Source: Engraulis encrasicolus (Eukaryota > Chordata > Actinopteri > Clupeiformes > Engraulidae). Taken from it: a stretch of 64,000 nucleotides of DNA. Shown in pieces: positions 1 to 13,380 of the stretch. A program made the translations under genes and the position numbers. The DNA is taken from positions 54,512,563 to 54,576,562 of the forward strand of contig NC_085873.1 of assembly GCF_034702125.1 (NCBI RefSeq), in the 5' to 3' direction. The notes below the pieces were generated by a model, which did not search any database, had not been told where the DNA came from, and was given only the letters and a program-made list of their open reading frames with translations. The first letter of the stretch is position 1. The number at the start of each line of letters is the position of its first letter.

Positions 1-10
1 AGGACATGTG

Positions 11-195
11 GAGAGAAACACTGCAGATGCCACATGACTACAGAGAAACACTGCAGATGCCACATGTGAGGAGAGAAACACTGCAGATGCCACATGACTG
101 GAGAGAAACACTGCAGATGCCACATGTGAGGAGAGAAACACTGCAGATGCCACATGTGAGGAGAGAAACACTGCAGATGCCACATGACTACAGAG
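11..195 (+). repeat. 30-bp tandem repeat, about six units
   Basis: The unit contains GAAACACTGCAGATGCCACA with a variable ACTACA/GTGAGG/ACTGGA linker. Copy B has a single unit at about 59232-59265, so the array expanded in A or contracted in B. The apparent open frame through it is a consequence of the 30-bp period. Confidence 0.9.
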
Positions 196-525
196 GTGTA
201 TACAGTGCCTTCAGCCAGGGGACAAAGGGGACAGATGTCTCGGGCCCGACCAAAGCGGCCCTGACCGCAAATGCCACATGAGTCCAGAGGTTTGGAGAGA
301 GACTAGAGGTCAGAGAGCAACTAAGAGTTTAGAAACTTAGAGAAACTTAGAGTTTAGACGCGGTGTGACTCTCGCCATAGTGATGTGGTGCACCGACCCG
401 CTGACAAAAGCTATATGATCTGTTATCACAGTGACACAGACCGTAATATTGAAGTATTATTTGAGTGAGTGTACTGTGTACTGTACTGTGTGTGCATGTG
501 TGTGGACAGTACGCACAGCCACAGT

Positions 526-1047
526 CAGGCCCGGATTAAGAAGGCCGGGGGCCCTGGGCTATGGTTGCTGTGGGGGCCCCCGGAAAACAAACTTTGCGAC
601 AAATTGACATCTACAGTGACATAATTTCGTGCGAGGAATTAAGGTGAACAAGTCTACCAACTCTACTGCACACGACATATGAACTTTTCAATATTGCAGC
701 TTGACACAATTTTGCAATTTTTCACTTTTGGCTAATGGGGGGCCCCTGGCAGGTGGGGCCCCTAGGCTGCAGCCATATCTAGCCTGTGGGGGCCCCCTGG
801 CAGTTGGGGGCCCCTAGGCTGCAGCCATATCTAGCCTGTGGGGGCCCCCTGGCAGTTGGGGGCCCCTAGGCTGCAGCCATATCTAGCTTGTGGGGCCCCT
901 AGGCTGCAACCATATCTAGCCTGTGGGGGGCCCCCTGGCAGGTGGGGGCCCCTAGGCTGCAGCCATATCTAGCCTGTGGGGGGCCCCCTGGCAGGTGGGG
1001 GCCCCTAGGCTGCAGCCATATCTAGCCTGTGCATTAATCGGGCCCTG
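526..1047. mobile_element. hAT-type MITE with expanded internal minisatellite
   Basis: The terminal inverted repeats are CAGGCCCGGATTAA on the left and the complement of CAGGGCCCGATTAAT on the right. The element is flanked by a perfect 8-bp target duplication GCCACAGT (518-525 and 1048-1055). An internal GC-rich unit of about 53-60 bp, containing CTAGGCTGCAGCCATATCTA, is repeated about six times at 741-1030. Relatives lie at 59565-59983 (fewer units) and 57678-57958 (single unit). It has no coding capacity. Confidence 0.92.
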
Positions 1048-1055
1048 GCCACAGT

Positions 1056-2415
1056 ACTGTATGTGTGTGAGTGTGTATCTGAGGAAGGAATTCCCCCTTA
1101 GCTCCATAATGATATCCAGTGTTGGCAGAATAACCATTTGCACATGTCAGGGAGAAATAATCACCCAGATTATATTAATGGACACCAGCAGGAATTTCCT
1201 CATAGTGAAGCCAATAAATGTCCTCACCACCAAGAGAGCTCAATGTTGTTCATTTTTAGAGTTTTGTCTTTTAAGACAGAAACATTGTTTTTCTGTAGTA
1301 TTTATTCTGTAATATTCTGACGGCTTTGCAAGTGGTCCCCAGATTCTTCAATTTGACAAATGTGGATCGTTCATTTTGAAGAGACCTCTGTTATACACTG
1401 TGTTGGCCAAGACAAATTGCGACCATTTTGGTTGGCAGGATCTGAGCTTGTGGGGTTTTTAGGGAAGCCATGAGGTCTACTAAAAACACTGTAATTCAGC
1501 TCCGTCTCAGAGAAGATGTCACCTTAAATCACACTGTCCCACTCCGAGTGTGAGAACATATGCAGCTAAGCACTCTCACAACCCCTAAGAATTAGAGAAA
1601 AACGGATGTTATTCATTTGCCAAAATATGCACTTAATATCATCCTTCTGACTAACTGTGGGGTTGGATAAGGTTATGACTGTCTGGCCTGTCTCATGTCC
1701 TGTGATTCATGATGCAAATAAGAACCGCACATTAGGGATTTTACTGTGGCAAATGGCTGTGTAGCCTACTCTGTCATACTAAGGCTTTTCTCATCATGCT
1801 ATTGCTGTGGTGTACAAAGTAAATGAGAAATTAGTCCCCCCCCCACACACTATTTCTCCCTCCATCTTCGTGCGAGAGGACTAGGTGTGTGAAGATATCA
1901 ATGCGCCTAAGTCGAAGTGCTCCGAATGTGTTATTACGCCTTTCATTACAGTGCTATTTCTTTATCTAGATAGAAAAATCGCCACGTTTCATTTGGTGCA
2001 ACTATTTTTTAATCGGTTTACTAGTCATGCAAGGGTGTTTAAATGGGGAACACATGGAACAATTTCGTTACATCTAACTAAGGCCCCCAATACTCCCTAA
2101 GGCAAAGCTGAGCTAAACTAATGCTAACAAGGTTGTTCCGTGTGGCTTGCTGACTGGGGCCGCGTCTGAAGACGAGGTAGGTCGGTAGGAACTCATCTCA
2201 GGTCAGAGAAGAACATACTTTATTATTGAAACAAGGTGGAGTGTTCCATTAACACTATGAAATTTAACTTCAAAATACACTGGAGAAGATCAAGTTCCAA
2301 AAGGAGGACAAGAATTCCGCACCAGAGCACTAGCCTACTACCATAATCTGGCTACTATGGTCGTGTTACATCTTAATCTGACTACTCTGGTCTTGTTAAT
2401 CAAAGCTATGGCTTC
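1056..2415. other. Non-coding stretch of copy A, with indel relative to copy B
   Basis: I see no gene. The sequence matches copy B except that 1787-2158 has no counterpart: B runs straight from ACTAAGGCTT to CCGCGTCTGAAG near 60700. No target duplication or terminal repeat marks this segment, so it may be a deletion in B rather than an insertion in A. Confidence 0.6.
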
Positions 2416-2671
2416 TAGGGGTGGTACGGTTCACAAAATTCACGGTTTTCGGTTTTCTACCGTTCTTTTTTTTTAGCTCATGATAAATGGTGTACTGGGA
2501 ATATTAAACAATATTTATATAACTGCAGTTATAAAGTGATGATGCGCAAGTTGAATTTGACATTTTTCTGGGCAGTACATGAATTGCGGTTTGCGACGGA
2601 TTGCACGGTTCGGTTCGGTATGTATGTGAATTGTACGGTTTCGGTTTTCGGTGCGGTTTGTGCCATCCCTA
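2416..2671. mobile_element. hAT-type MITE (TSD ATGGCTTC)
   Basis: The termini are TAGGGGTGGTACGGTTCAC and the complement of TAGGGATGGCACAAACC. The element is flanked by a perfect 8-bp duplication ATGGCTTC (2408-2415 and 2672-2679). An empty site is visible nearby at about 2878-2890, where the same host unit reads ATGGCTTCATCCCAC without the element. The orthologous copy is at 60959-61213. Confidence 0.9.
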
Positions 2672-2679
2672 ATGGCTTC

Positions 2680-3140
2680 ATCCCACTCCTTTTCAGTTAC
2701 ACATGATGATGGTACTTGTATCTATTTAATTGGCTGCTTATTGTTCTTGTGTTACATCTGAAATAAAAATGAATCAATCAATCAATCAATCTGGCTACTA
2801 TGGTCGTGTTACATCTTAATCTGACTACTCTGGTCGAGTTACGTTAATCTGGCTACTCTGGTCTTGTTAATCAAAGCTATGGCTTCATCCCACTCCTTTT
2901 CAGTTACACATGATGATGGTACTTGTATTTATTTAATTGGCTGCTTTTTGTTCTTGTGTTACATCTGAAATAAAAATGAATCAATCAATCAATCTGGCTA
3001 CCCTGGCTGTGTAACACCCTCTTAATCTGGCTACTCTGGTCGTGTTACATTAATCTGGCTACTCTGGTCGTGTTACATTAATCTGGCTACTCTGGTCGTG
3101 TTACATTAATCTGGCTACTCTGGCCGTGTTACATCTTCTT
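2680..3140 (+). repeat. Tandem array of 28-bp units and a duplicated (ATCA)n-tailed LINE-like 3' end
   Basis: Two copies of a roughly 110-bp segment end in AATAAAAATGAATCAATCAA (about 2672-2790 and 2884-2993). The short ATCA tail resembles the 3' end of a fish non-LTR element. They are followed by repeats of CTGGCTACTCTGGTCGTGTT. Copy B has only one tail and fewer 28-bp units. Confidence 0.8.
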
Positions 3141-3531
3141 ACCTGCTTTGTCTCCTCTGACATGTAAAATCTGATTTTTAACAGATGTTCGTGTGTGGTG
3201 GGCCCCATGTACTTTCGCAGGTTAAATGTCACTTGGTGGACCTGAGACAGCGATCTCAGAGTAGAGTAAGTAAATCAGACAGACTCAGATAAGCCGGATC
3301 AGCAGTGCTTGTCTGGAGATTCTCATCGCGGTGGTGAATGGCTGCAGGGCTCTGGAAGATCAGACTTTGATTTATCAGCTGAACAGGACACCCACACCCC
3401 CTGGGTTTGTTTGTTTGTGTGACTCAATAGACTGATGTGTGCATGTGAGTGTGTACATCTGACTCGGTAGACTGAGGTGTCTGCACCCCCTGCACCACTT
3501 CCAATGGAGATGATATATTTAGAAGGGGGTG

Positions 3532-3970
3532 TGGCGTGGGGATGTGGATGTGGGGATGTGCGGTTGTGGATGTGGGGAATTGGGGTGGGGATGTGGGGAA
3601 GTGGGGATGTGGGGAATTGGGGTGAGGATGTGGGGAATTGGGGTGGGGATGTGGGAACTGGGGATGTGGGGAATTGGGGTGGGTATGTGGATGTGGGAAA
3701 TTGGGGTGAGGATGTGGTAAATTGGGGTGAGGATGTGGGGTGGGGATGTAGATGTGGGGAATTGGGGAATTGGGGTGGGGATGTGGGGAATTGAGGTGAG
3801 GATGTGGGGAATTGGGGTGGGGAGGTGGGGAGGGGAATTGGGGTGAGGATGTGGGGAATTGGGGTGGGGATGTGGGGAATTGGGGTGGGTATGTGGGGAA
3901 TTGGGGTGGGGATGTGGGGAATTGGGGAATTGGGGTGGGGATGTGGGGAATTGGGGTGGGGATGTGGGGC
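3532..3970 (+). repeat. G-rich minisatellite, copy A
   Basis: Irregular repeats of GGGGAATTGGGGTGAGGATGT with GGGGTGGGGATGT variants. All G-runs are on the plus strand, so quadruplex formation is plausible. Copy B carries the same array expanded to about 1.24 kb (61980-63225). Long open frames here (GNWGEDV or its reverse PQFPTS) are repeat artefacts. Confidence 0.93.
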
Positions 3971-4005
3971 AGACCTGTGAGTTGAGGAGATTTTCAGGCA
4001 TAGAA

Positions 4006-5241
4006 ATACCTGTGCCGAAGAAATCATCACCATCATGCTTCAATGACTACCGTCCTGTAGCACTGACGCCCATAATCATGAAGTGCTTCGAACGGCTAGT
4101 CCTGTCACACATCAAAGCCACCCTACCCCCCACCCTAGACCCCTACCAGTTCGCATACCGAGCCAAGCGATCCACGGAGGATGCAATTTGCTCTGCCCTC
4201 CATCCAGCCCTCACCCACTTGGACAATAAAGACTCATATGTGAGAATGCTGTTCATTGACTTCAGTTCAGCATTCAATACCATAATACCACAACAACTCA
4301 TCAGAAAACTGGACAAACTAGGTTTCAGCACCTCCCTCTGCAACTGGCTGCTGGACTTCCTGATGCAAAGACCACAAGCAGTACGGGTAGGGAACAACAC
4401 CTCGAGCACCCTGACCCTGAGCACGGGGGCTCCGCAAGGTTGTGTTCTCAGCCCCCTGCTGTTCACGCTGCTGACACACGACTGCACAACGACCCACAGC
4501 ACTAACCATCTAGTGAAGTTTGCGGATGATACAACACTGGTGGGCCTCATCACCAAGGGCGATGAGACTCACTACAGAGAAGAAGTAGACCTGCTGGCCA
4601 GATGGTGCAAAGACAACAACCTCCTGCTGAATGTCAACAAGACCAAGGAGATTGTTGTCAACTTCCAAAGGGTCCAAAAACAACTGCCACCACTGACCAT
4701 CGACGGCGATGCTGTGGAGAGAGTGAGCAGCACCAAGTTCCTTGGAGTGCACATCAGCGACGACCTCTCTTGGACCACCAACACTACATCACTGGCGAAG
4801 AAGGCCCATCAGCGTCTCTACTTCCTGCGCAAACTAAAGAAGGCAAGTGCTACACCCTCCATCATGACAACATTCTACAGAGGAACCATAGAGAGCGTCG
4901 TGTCCAACTGCATCACAGTGTGGGGAGGAAGCTGCACGGAGAAAAACAGGAAGACACTCCAGCGTGTTGTGAACACAGCGAAGAAGATCATTGGAGTACC
5001 ACTCCCCTCCCTGCAGGACATTTACACCACACGCCTCACCCGGAAAGCACTGATGATCATCAAAGACACAAGCCACCCTGCACACAAACTGTTCAGCCTC
5101 CTGCCCTCTGGAAAGAGGTACAGGCGCCTCCGTTCCCGTACCACCCGGCTGGCGAGCAGCACAATGCACCAAGCGATCAAGATGCTGAACACTCAACCCA
5201 CTCTCCCTCCACTGTCAGCCTCTAGCCAGCAAGGCCACTGA
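4006..5241 (+). CDS. LINE reverse transcriptase, N-terminally truncated (partial ORF2)
   Basis: About 411 codons are open to a TGA stop. The open frame extends upstream to 3859 only because the flanking minisatellite happens to be in frame. Visible RT motifs are [18 protein letters not shown] (finger region), [12 protein letters not shown] (motif A region), [13 protein letters not shown] (motif B) and the catalytic box FADD at 4519-4530. Downstream are the [11 protein letters not shown] thumb motif and a C-terminal region of the L2/Rex1 type ([15 protein letters not shown]). There is no internal stop, so the insertion is fairly young. Without the endonuclease domain it cannot be autonomous. 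Confidence 0.88.
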   Translation: MPVPKKSSPSCFNDYRPVALTPIIMKCFERLVLSHIKATLPPTLDPYQFAYRAKRSTEDAICSALHPALTHLDNKDSYVRMLFIDFSSAFNTIIPQQLIRKLDKLGFSTSLCNWLLDFLMQRPQAVRVGNNTSSTLTLSTGAPQGCVLSPLLFTLLTHDCTTTHSTNHLVKFADDTTLVGLITKGDETHYREEVDLLARWCKDNNLLLNVNKTKEIVVNFQRVQKQLPPLTIDGDAVERVSSTKFLGVHISDDLSWTTNTTSLAKKAHQRLYFLRKLKKASATPSIMTTFYRGTIESVVSNCITVWGGSCTEKNRKTLQRVVNTAKKIIGVPLPSLQDIYTTRLTRKALMIIKDTSHPAHKLFSLLPSGKRYRRLRSRTTRLASSTMHQAIKMLNTQPTLPPLSASSQQGH

Positions 5242-5390
5242 CAACCCCCCCCCCCCCCCACTGTCAGCCTCTAGCCAGCAAGGCCACTGACAACCCCCCC
5301 CCCATCCCCCACCACCATATCTGCGACTGAACATTCCACCTGCACTACTATACTTGTGACTGAACTTTCAACCTGCACTAACTCAAAACA

Positions 5391-5719
<329 letters not shown>

Positions 5720-6098
5720 TGCTGCTGGTGTACTTGACAGACCTTTTTATATTTATTTTCTTCAAAATGCTACTATTACCATGTCAGAACGCTATAAAGG
5801 ACTTTTTTTTTTTTTTTTTTTTAGGAAAAGCACAAAACACAACAAATACCTCTTAATGTATGTCCTCTACAAGTCTTCTGTTGTCCAGTCTTGCACTTTA
5901 AATGTCTGTATGAGCACTGTCTATGTCCATACTGTCTTAAGTCCATGTATAAGTACTGTCTATGTCTATACTGTCTATATCCTTACCTTAATTAGTCTAT
6001 GTCTGTATGGGAAAGCAAGAAATGTAATTTCAAATTCTTTGTATGACCAGTGCATGTAAAGAAATTGACAATAAAACCTACTTGACTTGACTTGACTT

Positions 6099-6611
6099 AA
6101 GATTCATTTATTTTTGGCTTCCACTAAGAGATCTGAATATCCGCTGGTGATACATAAGTAGATTTGGATTCCTGCCTCTAATGCATCCATTTATGTGAGC
6201 TTCACACACGCACGGACACAAGCACGCACACACACACAGGCATGCATACACACACACACAGACAGTCTGACGTATTTTCCCATACTTTGATTGTGATATA
6301 TTTCTACACTGGACCACCATTGCTGATAACACAAATGTTTTCCAGATTTGGTGTCATGAAAGCAACCGGATCAATAAGTAATTCAAAAACATGGGCCCAA
6401 GTCCTGCAGTGTATGAGCCAAAACAAACAACCGCTGCTCTCGTCCATTTCATACACATGGTGTTTCCTTTCCAATGTCGTCCCCAATCCTCAAGCAAGCA
6501 CTGCTGGCAAAAAAACATTGTAAAGTATTTTTAAGCATTTTGTCATGGCTGAAATCCCTGTCAAAGGAAAACAGGGATTGTGTTGTGCTGTGCTACAAAA
6601 AACAGCTTTGG
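6099..6611. other. Non-coding part of copy A
   Basis: Matches copy B at 63267-63778. I see no conserved coding signal on either strand; a short CA-rich stretch lies at 6205-6262. Confidence 0.6.
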
Positions 6612-6735
6612 GGTGCATTTCTCAAAAGCGTAGTTGTTAGGCAGTTAGCAACGTCTATAGTTGCAGATGGGAAATTGCATTGAAACCAACAAAGTAGCTA
6701 AAGTAGTTAGCTACTACGGTTTGGAGAAACGCACC
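6612..6735. repeat. Foldback MITE-like repeat (GGTGCATTTCTC ends)
   Basis: The ends GGTGCATTTCTCAAAAGCGT and the complement of GGTGCGTTTCTCCAAACCGT form an inverted repeat. The interior has TAGCTACTACGG-type sequence. The same family appears at 63779-63903 (copy B) and, more compactly, at 58163-58256. Confidence 0.7.
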
Positions 6736-7252
6736 TCTGGCTCATAACCCTGTTAGATTAAAGATGTTGATGTCAACAACATCCCGGATTTATGGGCAGA
6801 GTGAAAGCCTAAGAGCCGTTTTCTGGAAGGGCCTTTAGTGAATGATTGCCCAGTGAGCATGGGATGAGCGGGGTGCATTTCCAAGGAGGATGGACACGCC
6901 ATCTCAGGAGTAAATATAGCTCAGGCTTCCCTAATTGTCAAGCTGTTAGTAGTTTTCCTTTGTCTGTGTTGCGCATGCTTTTGGGGTTTTAGTTTTGTAG
7001 ATTTACATCACATCACATTACATTACATTACATTGCATTTGGCAGACACTTTATAACCAAAGCGACTTTCAAAAGAGGACATAATCATAGCCAACATCAC
7101 AAGCAAATGCAAAGTAAATATACAGAACAACAAGTGCAGTTGCGGGTTTTTTTTTTTACTAGATTTACCTCTAGTCCTCCAAGCCTCCCTGAGTGACTTT
7201 AAATAACATCTAATCTAATGTTTCATGTTAGTGTCCCTCTAATAGTATCCCC

Positions 7253-7253
<1 letters not shown>
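6736..7253. other. Non-coding, with a teleost GCAGACACTT-type interspersed repeat
   Basis: No gene seen. At about 7012-7150 the sequence ATTACATTGCATTTGGCAGA, followed by AAAGCGACTT, is the hallmark of an abundant teleost dispersed repeat. I do not assign it to a class. Confidence 0.6.
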
Positions 7254-7330
<77 letters not shown>

Positions 7331-7406
7331 TCCCTCTCTCTCTCTCTCCCCTCTCCCTCTCTCTCTCTCCCTATCTCCCTCTCTCCCCTCTCTCTCTATC
7401 TCTCTC

Positions 7407-7494
<88 letters not shown>

Positions 7495-7496
7495 TC
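7254..7496 (+). repeat. CT microsatellite adjoining an ADAM12 exon
   Basis: About 240 bp of CTCTCT with occasional CCCTCT and CTAT interruptions. It lies in the polypyrimidine position immediately upstream of the exon that starts at 7511. Confidence 0.97.
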
Positions 7497-7510
7497 TCTT
7501 CCATATTCAG

Positions 7511-7576
7511 CACAGGAGAGATGCCCAGAGCACCACCAAGTATGTGGAGCTGATAATTGTAGCTGACAACCGCGAG
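7511..7576 (+). CDS. adam12: ADAM12-like metalloprotease, exon at start of the catalytic domain
   Basis: This 66-nt, phase-0 exon is bounded by ATATTCAG and GTGAGACG. It encodes 22 residues ending in TKYVELIIVADNRE, the first beta strand of the reprolysin-type metalloprotease domain. The dipeptide context VADNRE is characteristic of ADAM12 rather than ADAM19 (VADYLE) or ADAM9. ADAM12 is a membrane-anchored or secreted zinc protease of muscle and mesenchyme. In known ADAM12 genes the next exon continues FQRQGKDLEK; I do not find it downstream. The 243-bp CT tract in front is unusual. Confidence 0.82.
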
Positions 7577-9191
<1,615 letters not shown>

Positions 9192-9264
9192 CCAGGGCAC
9201 CACCATCGGCATGGCACCCATCATGAGCATGTGCACAGCTGAGCAGTCAGGTGGCATCGTCATG
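9192..9264 (+). CDS. adam12: ADAM12-like metalloprotease, exon before the zinc-binding helix
   Basis: The exon encodes QGTTIGMAPIMSMCTAEQSG then GIVM, followed by a GTGAGTGG donor. This is nearly identical to vertebrate ADAM12 just before DHSDNPLGA and the HExxHxxGxxH zinc site. The downstream zinc-site exon is not in the window before the gap. The 5' border is odd: the acceptor TTCTACTTCCAG is followed by CCAGGGC, and TCTACTTCCAG itself resembles the coding sequence for V-Y-F-Q of ADAM12. This suggests a 4-bp CCAG duplication at the border, or a recruited acceptor. Whether the gene is functional cannot be decided here. Confidence 0.85.
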
Positions 9265-10288
9265 GTGAGTGGAATCTTGGCAGTCCAAGCTGCTTCCATG
9301 GAGACGAGACAGGCATGATGGAGCTGTGCTTGACGTTCCCCGTCTGGGACTGAGAGATGGGGATCAAATATAAAAGCTGCACTGCCAGCCTAGATCCAAG
9401 ATGAGATGTTTAACTGATTCAGCATCTTCACAGTTTAACCAAGATTAGTCACAAAGAATTACATTATCATGTGAAATCCACATTTACATAATCGTTTCTG
9501 TACAGCATGCCTGTGGTCTGTGTTTGCATGTGTATCTGTTTCAGAGAAATCAAGAGAGAGAGAGAGATATGTGTTTCAGAGAGAAGGGTATGGGGGGGGG
9601 GTTAAGTGCCCAATAGTTTTAGTATCCACACAGGATAGTGTTATCTATAGAAACAAACTTGGACGACATTTTTACTCTGCAGCACAAATCACTCTGTCCC
9701 CTCTGCAAATCACTCTGTCCCCTCTGCAAATCACTCTGTCCCCTCTGCAAATCACTCTGTCCCCTCTGCAAATCACTCTGTCCCCTCTGCAACTCACTCT
9801 GTTGTAGACGTATTGTAAGATGTTTAACTCATTCAGCATCTTCACATAAAGTAGTACACTTTTTATAAATTGTATATATTTATTTATAATTTTATTTTAT
9901 ATGTCCAGTGTACTGGAAAGTATGCTTTTTAATAACAGGAATCAATCATTGAAGTTTGGACCTGTTGTATCCATTCACTCCCATTGGCAGACTGCAGTAG
10001 GAGTGCCTATAGCTCTTGGAAGACCTTGGAAGGCCACCAAGATGTGTTTTTCACATCGACTCAAATCTCCACCACAAATCTATCCAACCCCTTTGATGCC
10101 TAAATGGATTTGCTGAATACTTGTGTCAGCGATGCTCAATGTCCACACTACACTACACAATGTCCACTACTCTACTCTACTCTACTCTATACTACTCTAC
10201 TCTACTCTACTCTACTCTTATCTACTCTACTCTACTCTACACTACTCTACTCTACTCTGTAGATGGGGAAAACACTTCTCTACACTAA
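9265..10288. other. Intron-like stretch with tandem repeats
   Basis: No exon recognised. Holds about six copies of a 20-bp unit CACTCTGTCCCCTCTGCAAA at about 9689-9795 and a TCTAC pentanucleotide array at about 10148-10260. Confidence 0.7.
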
Positions 10289-10981
10289 AGGCGGATTCAT
10301 ACTTAGCGTTACTGGCGCTAACCTCATTCATACCTCCCTCGCGACGATGGCGTGCGCTCAAAATGACGTCACACGCCCCTCCGCAAGCTGCCGCGGCGCG
10401 AGGTCGTGCACCCCACATTTTTTGTAACTTGCCGTGCGCCACCAGCGACTATGCAGGTAGGCAGACAAAGCAGGAGTTGCGAAGAGAGGCTACAGCTACT
10501 GTAGGCTACTACAGAATGGACCCTGCATCATTTTGAGGATAATAAAATGTCCTAGAGAGTTATTTTATCTTCTCCCTTAAATGTTGTTCAGTGAAACAAT
10601 TGTTTACTTTGTTCAGAAGCACGTTGTGTTTGGCGATCTATTTATAAATTCTGCAGCCAGAACAATGCTCTCACATGGTCTTGGAATGATCTGGCAATGT
10701 AGGCTACAACAAAAATCTATGTTTCAATGTGGTAAGTCACAAGTCAGACGTTCAGTAGCCCTACAGTAGCCGTGTTTGGCTTTCTATTTTATACATCTGT
10801 AGAACTCAAGCTGCGTGTTGCGACAGATGCTGCCGTTTCTCTCAAGAACAGCAGAGGACACACTTCCGAAAGTGCAAGCAAAAGCCTGTAAATGGCGCTT
10901 TTGACTATGAATGGTCTGCCACATTTTAATGGTTCTCGCGCCAAATGCGCCAAAGTGCGCACGTTAAGTATGCAGAGCCCT
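10289..10981. mobile_element. PIF/Harbinger-type MITE (TSD TAA)
   Basis: The termini AGGCGGATTCATACTTAGCG and the complement of AGGGCTCTGCATACTTAACG are inverted repeats. They are flanked by TAA at 10286-10288 and 10982-10984. The 3-bp TWA-type duplication is the PIF/Harbinger signature. The interior is GC-rich near the ends (CGCGGCGCGAGG) and has no transposase. Confidence 0.82.
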
Positions 10982-11384
10982 TAAGACAATTACTGCACTG
11001 AGTGACTCAGTACAGCTGTACTGCCGTACAAAGACAAAGTGCAGGACAGTCAGAGTGCAGAACATATAGCTGTGTGGCCACACAACTTGTGATCGCCCGT
11101 CTTACTCAATGGATTCTTGACACTGGCTTTTCTCTGGACACACATGTGTGTGCGCACACTGTGGGCTGTCGGATTTTCAATTAACCATTATTTAGCCAGG
11201 ATTGACCCATAGAGACCGAGTCCAGGGTCAAAATGACAGACAGACAAGCAAACTGGCAGGGTGTACAAGCGTTCTTCTCCTCCAAAGTTCACGAGATGTT
11301 TGATGTTTGCTGTGCACGAGCTGCTCTCTACTCTGATGAGTTGCATGCTGCATGATGTGTCAGCGGAGCGCAGGAGTGAGAGAC

Positions 11385-12105
11385 TGAGATCAGAGCGATG
11401 TGGAAATAGGCGTGTTCACAGCTGAGATCAGAGCGATGTGGAAATAGGCGTGTTCACAGCTGAGATCAGAGCGATGTGGAAATAGGCGTGTTCACAGCTG
11501 AGATCAGAGCGATGTGGAAATAGGCGTGTTCACAGCTGAGATCAGAGCGATGTGATTTGGAAATAGGCGTGTTCACAGCTGAGATCAGAGTGATGTGGAA
11601 ATAGGCGTGTTCACAGCTGAGATCAGAGCGATGTGGAAATAGGCGTGTTCACAGCTGAGATCAGAGCGATGTGGAAATAGGCGTGTTCACAGCTGAGATC
11701 AGAGCGATGTGGAAATAGGCGTGTTCACAGCTGAGATCAGAGCGATGTGGAAATAGGCGTGTTCACAGCTGGGATCAGAGCGATGTGATTTGGAAATTGG
11801 CGTGTTCACAGCTGAGATCAGAGCGATGTGGAAATAGGCGTGTTCACAGCTGAGATCAGAGCGATGTGATTTGGAAATAGGCGTGTTCACAGCTGAGATC
11901 AGAGCGATGTGGAAATAGGCGTGTTCACAGCTGAGATCAGAGCGATGTGATTTGGAAATTGGTGTGTTCACAGCTGAGATCAGAGCGATGTGATTTGGAA
12001 ATTGGTGTGTTCACAGCTGAGATCAGAGCGATGTGATTTGGAAATTGGCGTGTTCACAGCTGAGATCAAAGCGATGTGATTTGGAAATTGGCATGTTCAC
12101 AGTTG
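11385..12105 (+). repeat. Minisatellite with 38- and 43-bp unit variants, about 18 units
   Basis: The unit contains GAGATCAGAGCGATGTGGAA followed by ATAGGCGTGTTCACAGCT. A variant with 5 extra bases (GATGTGATTTGGAAAT) is scattered through the array and becomes the only form from about 11950 onward. Units are contiguous with no unique spacers. Confidence 0.95.
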
Positions 12106-12183
12106 CGTCTGTCTCCTCTCTAAGCCACATGAGGTGACCACAACGTTCAAGTGCACCCTGAGGTGACCACATCGTTCAAGTGC

Positions 12184-12375
12184 ACCCTGCCTGTCTGTCT
12201 TCCTGCCTGTCTGCCTGCCTTACAGTTCACCCTGTGGGAGCTGCACCCTGCCTGACTACCTGTCTGTCTGTCTGCCTACCTGTCTGCCTGCCTGTCTGCC
12301 TGCCTGCCTGTCTGCCTGTCTGCCTGCCTGCCTGTCTGCCTACCTGTCTGCCTGCCTGCCTGCCTGCCTGCCTGT

Positions 12376-12408
<33 letters not shown>

Positions 12409-12523
12409 TGCCTGCCTGTCTGCCTGCCTGTCTGCCTGCCTGCCTGTCTGCCTGCCTGCCTGTCTGCCTGTCTGCCTGCCTACCTGCTTGTCTGTCTGCC
12501 TGTCTGCCTGTCTGCCTGCCTGT

Positions 12524-12572
<49 letters not shown>
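12184..12572 (+). repeat. CTGC/CTGT tetranucleotide microsatellite
   Basis: About 390 bp of CCTGCCTGTCTG with few interruptions. It translates to CLPACLP or GRQAGRQ in spurious frames. Flanking GTTCACCCTGTGGGAGCTG and GTTCATCCCGTGGGAGCTG near 12226 and 12577 show a duplicated boundary. Confidence 0.97.
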
Positions 12573-12574
<2 letters not shown>

Positions 12575-13054
12575 ACAGTTCATCCCGTGGGAGCTGTATC
12601 ATTTAAATAATACACAGCCATTGCCAGAGTCACCCCATTCTCGTGTTCAGTGTGCGTGCAGTCTCAGGCAAACACACTGTTCTTTTTGCACAAATGCACA
12701 GAAATGCACCATGCACACACACCAACAAAATACAAAATGTAAAATGCACACATAGCCTTCATAACCTGCATAATTCACCTGTTTCAGTATTCAGAACCCT
12801 CTTGAAGTGCCTGAAAACTTCATCTTGATTTTCGTGACAGCTGCTGAGCTCTCTCTCTCTCTCTCTCTTGTCTCTCGCATTTTTTGTCTCAAGACCACTT
12901 TTCCCACTTTATCTTAGTCTTTTTGCATTTTATGAGGCCATTCTGTCTTGAAATACCCCTTACTGTACTGTATAGGTGTGTAGGTGTGTAGGTTTTGTGG
13001 CTGTATGTCCACACATCTTTTCCAGTATTTCCTTGAAGATCATGTTTGAGATTG

Positions 13055-13380
13055 ACTTAAGTGAAAGCGTGAAAAGTGAAAGCCCATTGGGAAACTCCAA
13101 CTCCCATTGTCATTGTGACACAGCACTCCACAGCACACAAGTGAACACTGCACACAACGAAATTGCATGTATGCCTCACCCGTGCAAGGGGGCAGCCCTC
13201 AGTGGCGCCCCATGGGGAGCAGTGCGGTGGGACGGTACCATGCTCAGGGTACCTCAGTCATGGAGGAGGATGGGGGAGAGCACTGGTTGATTACTCACCC
13301 CACCAACCTGGCGGGTCAGGAGTCGAACCGGCAACCTCTGGGATTCAAGTCTGACGCCCTAACCGCTCACCCAGGACATA
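13055..13380 (+). repeat. Dispersed fish repeat, about 325 bp
   Basis: Begins with AGTGAAAGCCCATTGGGAAAC and ends near GAACCGGCAACCTCTGGGAT, then CTAACCGCTCACCC. Degraded relatives occur at about 24790-25010 and 27735-27960, which share the GCAGCCC..GTGCCCC..GGGGAGCA..GGTACCATG core and the GGGGAGAGCACT segment. The class is not resolved; it may be SINE-like. Confidence 0.65.

Noticed and set aside
3859..4005. N-terminal 49 codons of the LINE reverse transcriptase frame
   Set aside because: These codons are flanking minisatellite that happens to be in frame; the empty site in copy B shows the LINE begins at about 4006.
11385..12105. CRISPR-like array
   Set aside because: Units are contiguous 38/43-bp minisatellite repeats with no unique spacers or cas genes, in a eukaryotic genome.
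12180..12755. Cys/Leu/Pro-rich 191-codon frame and the reverse GRQAGRQ frame
   Set aside because: Translation of a CTGC/CTGT microsatellite; the open frame ends soon after the repeat.
13055..13380. tRNA gene in the dispersed repeat
   Set aside because: The GAACCGGCAACC segment resembles a B box, but no A box at proper spacing or cloverleaf could be drawn.
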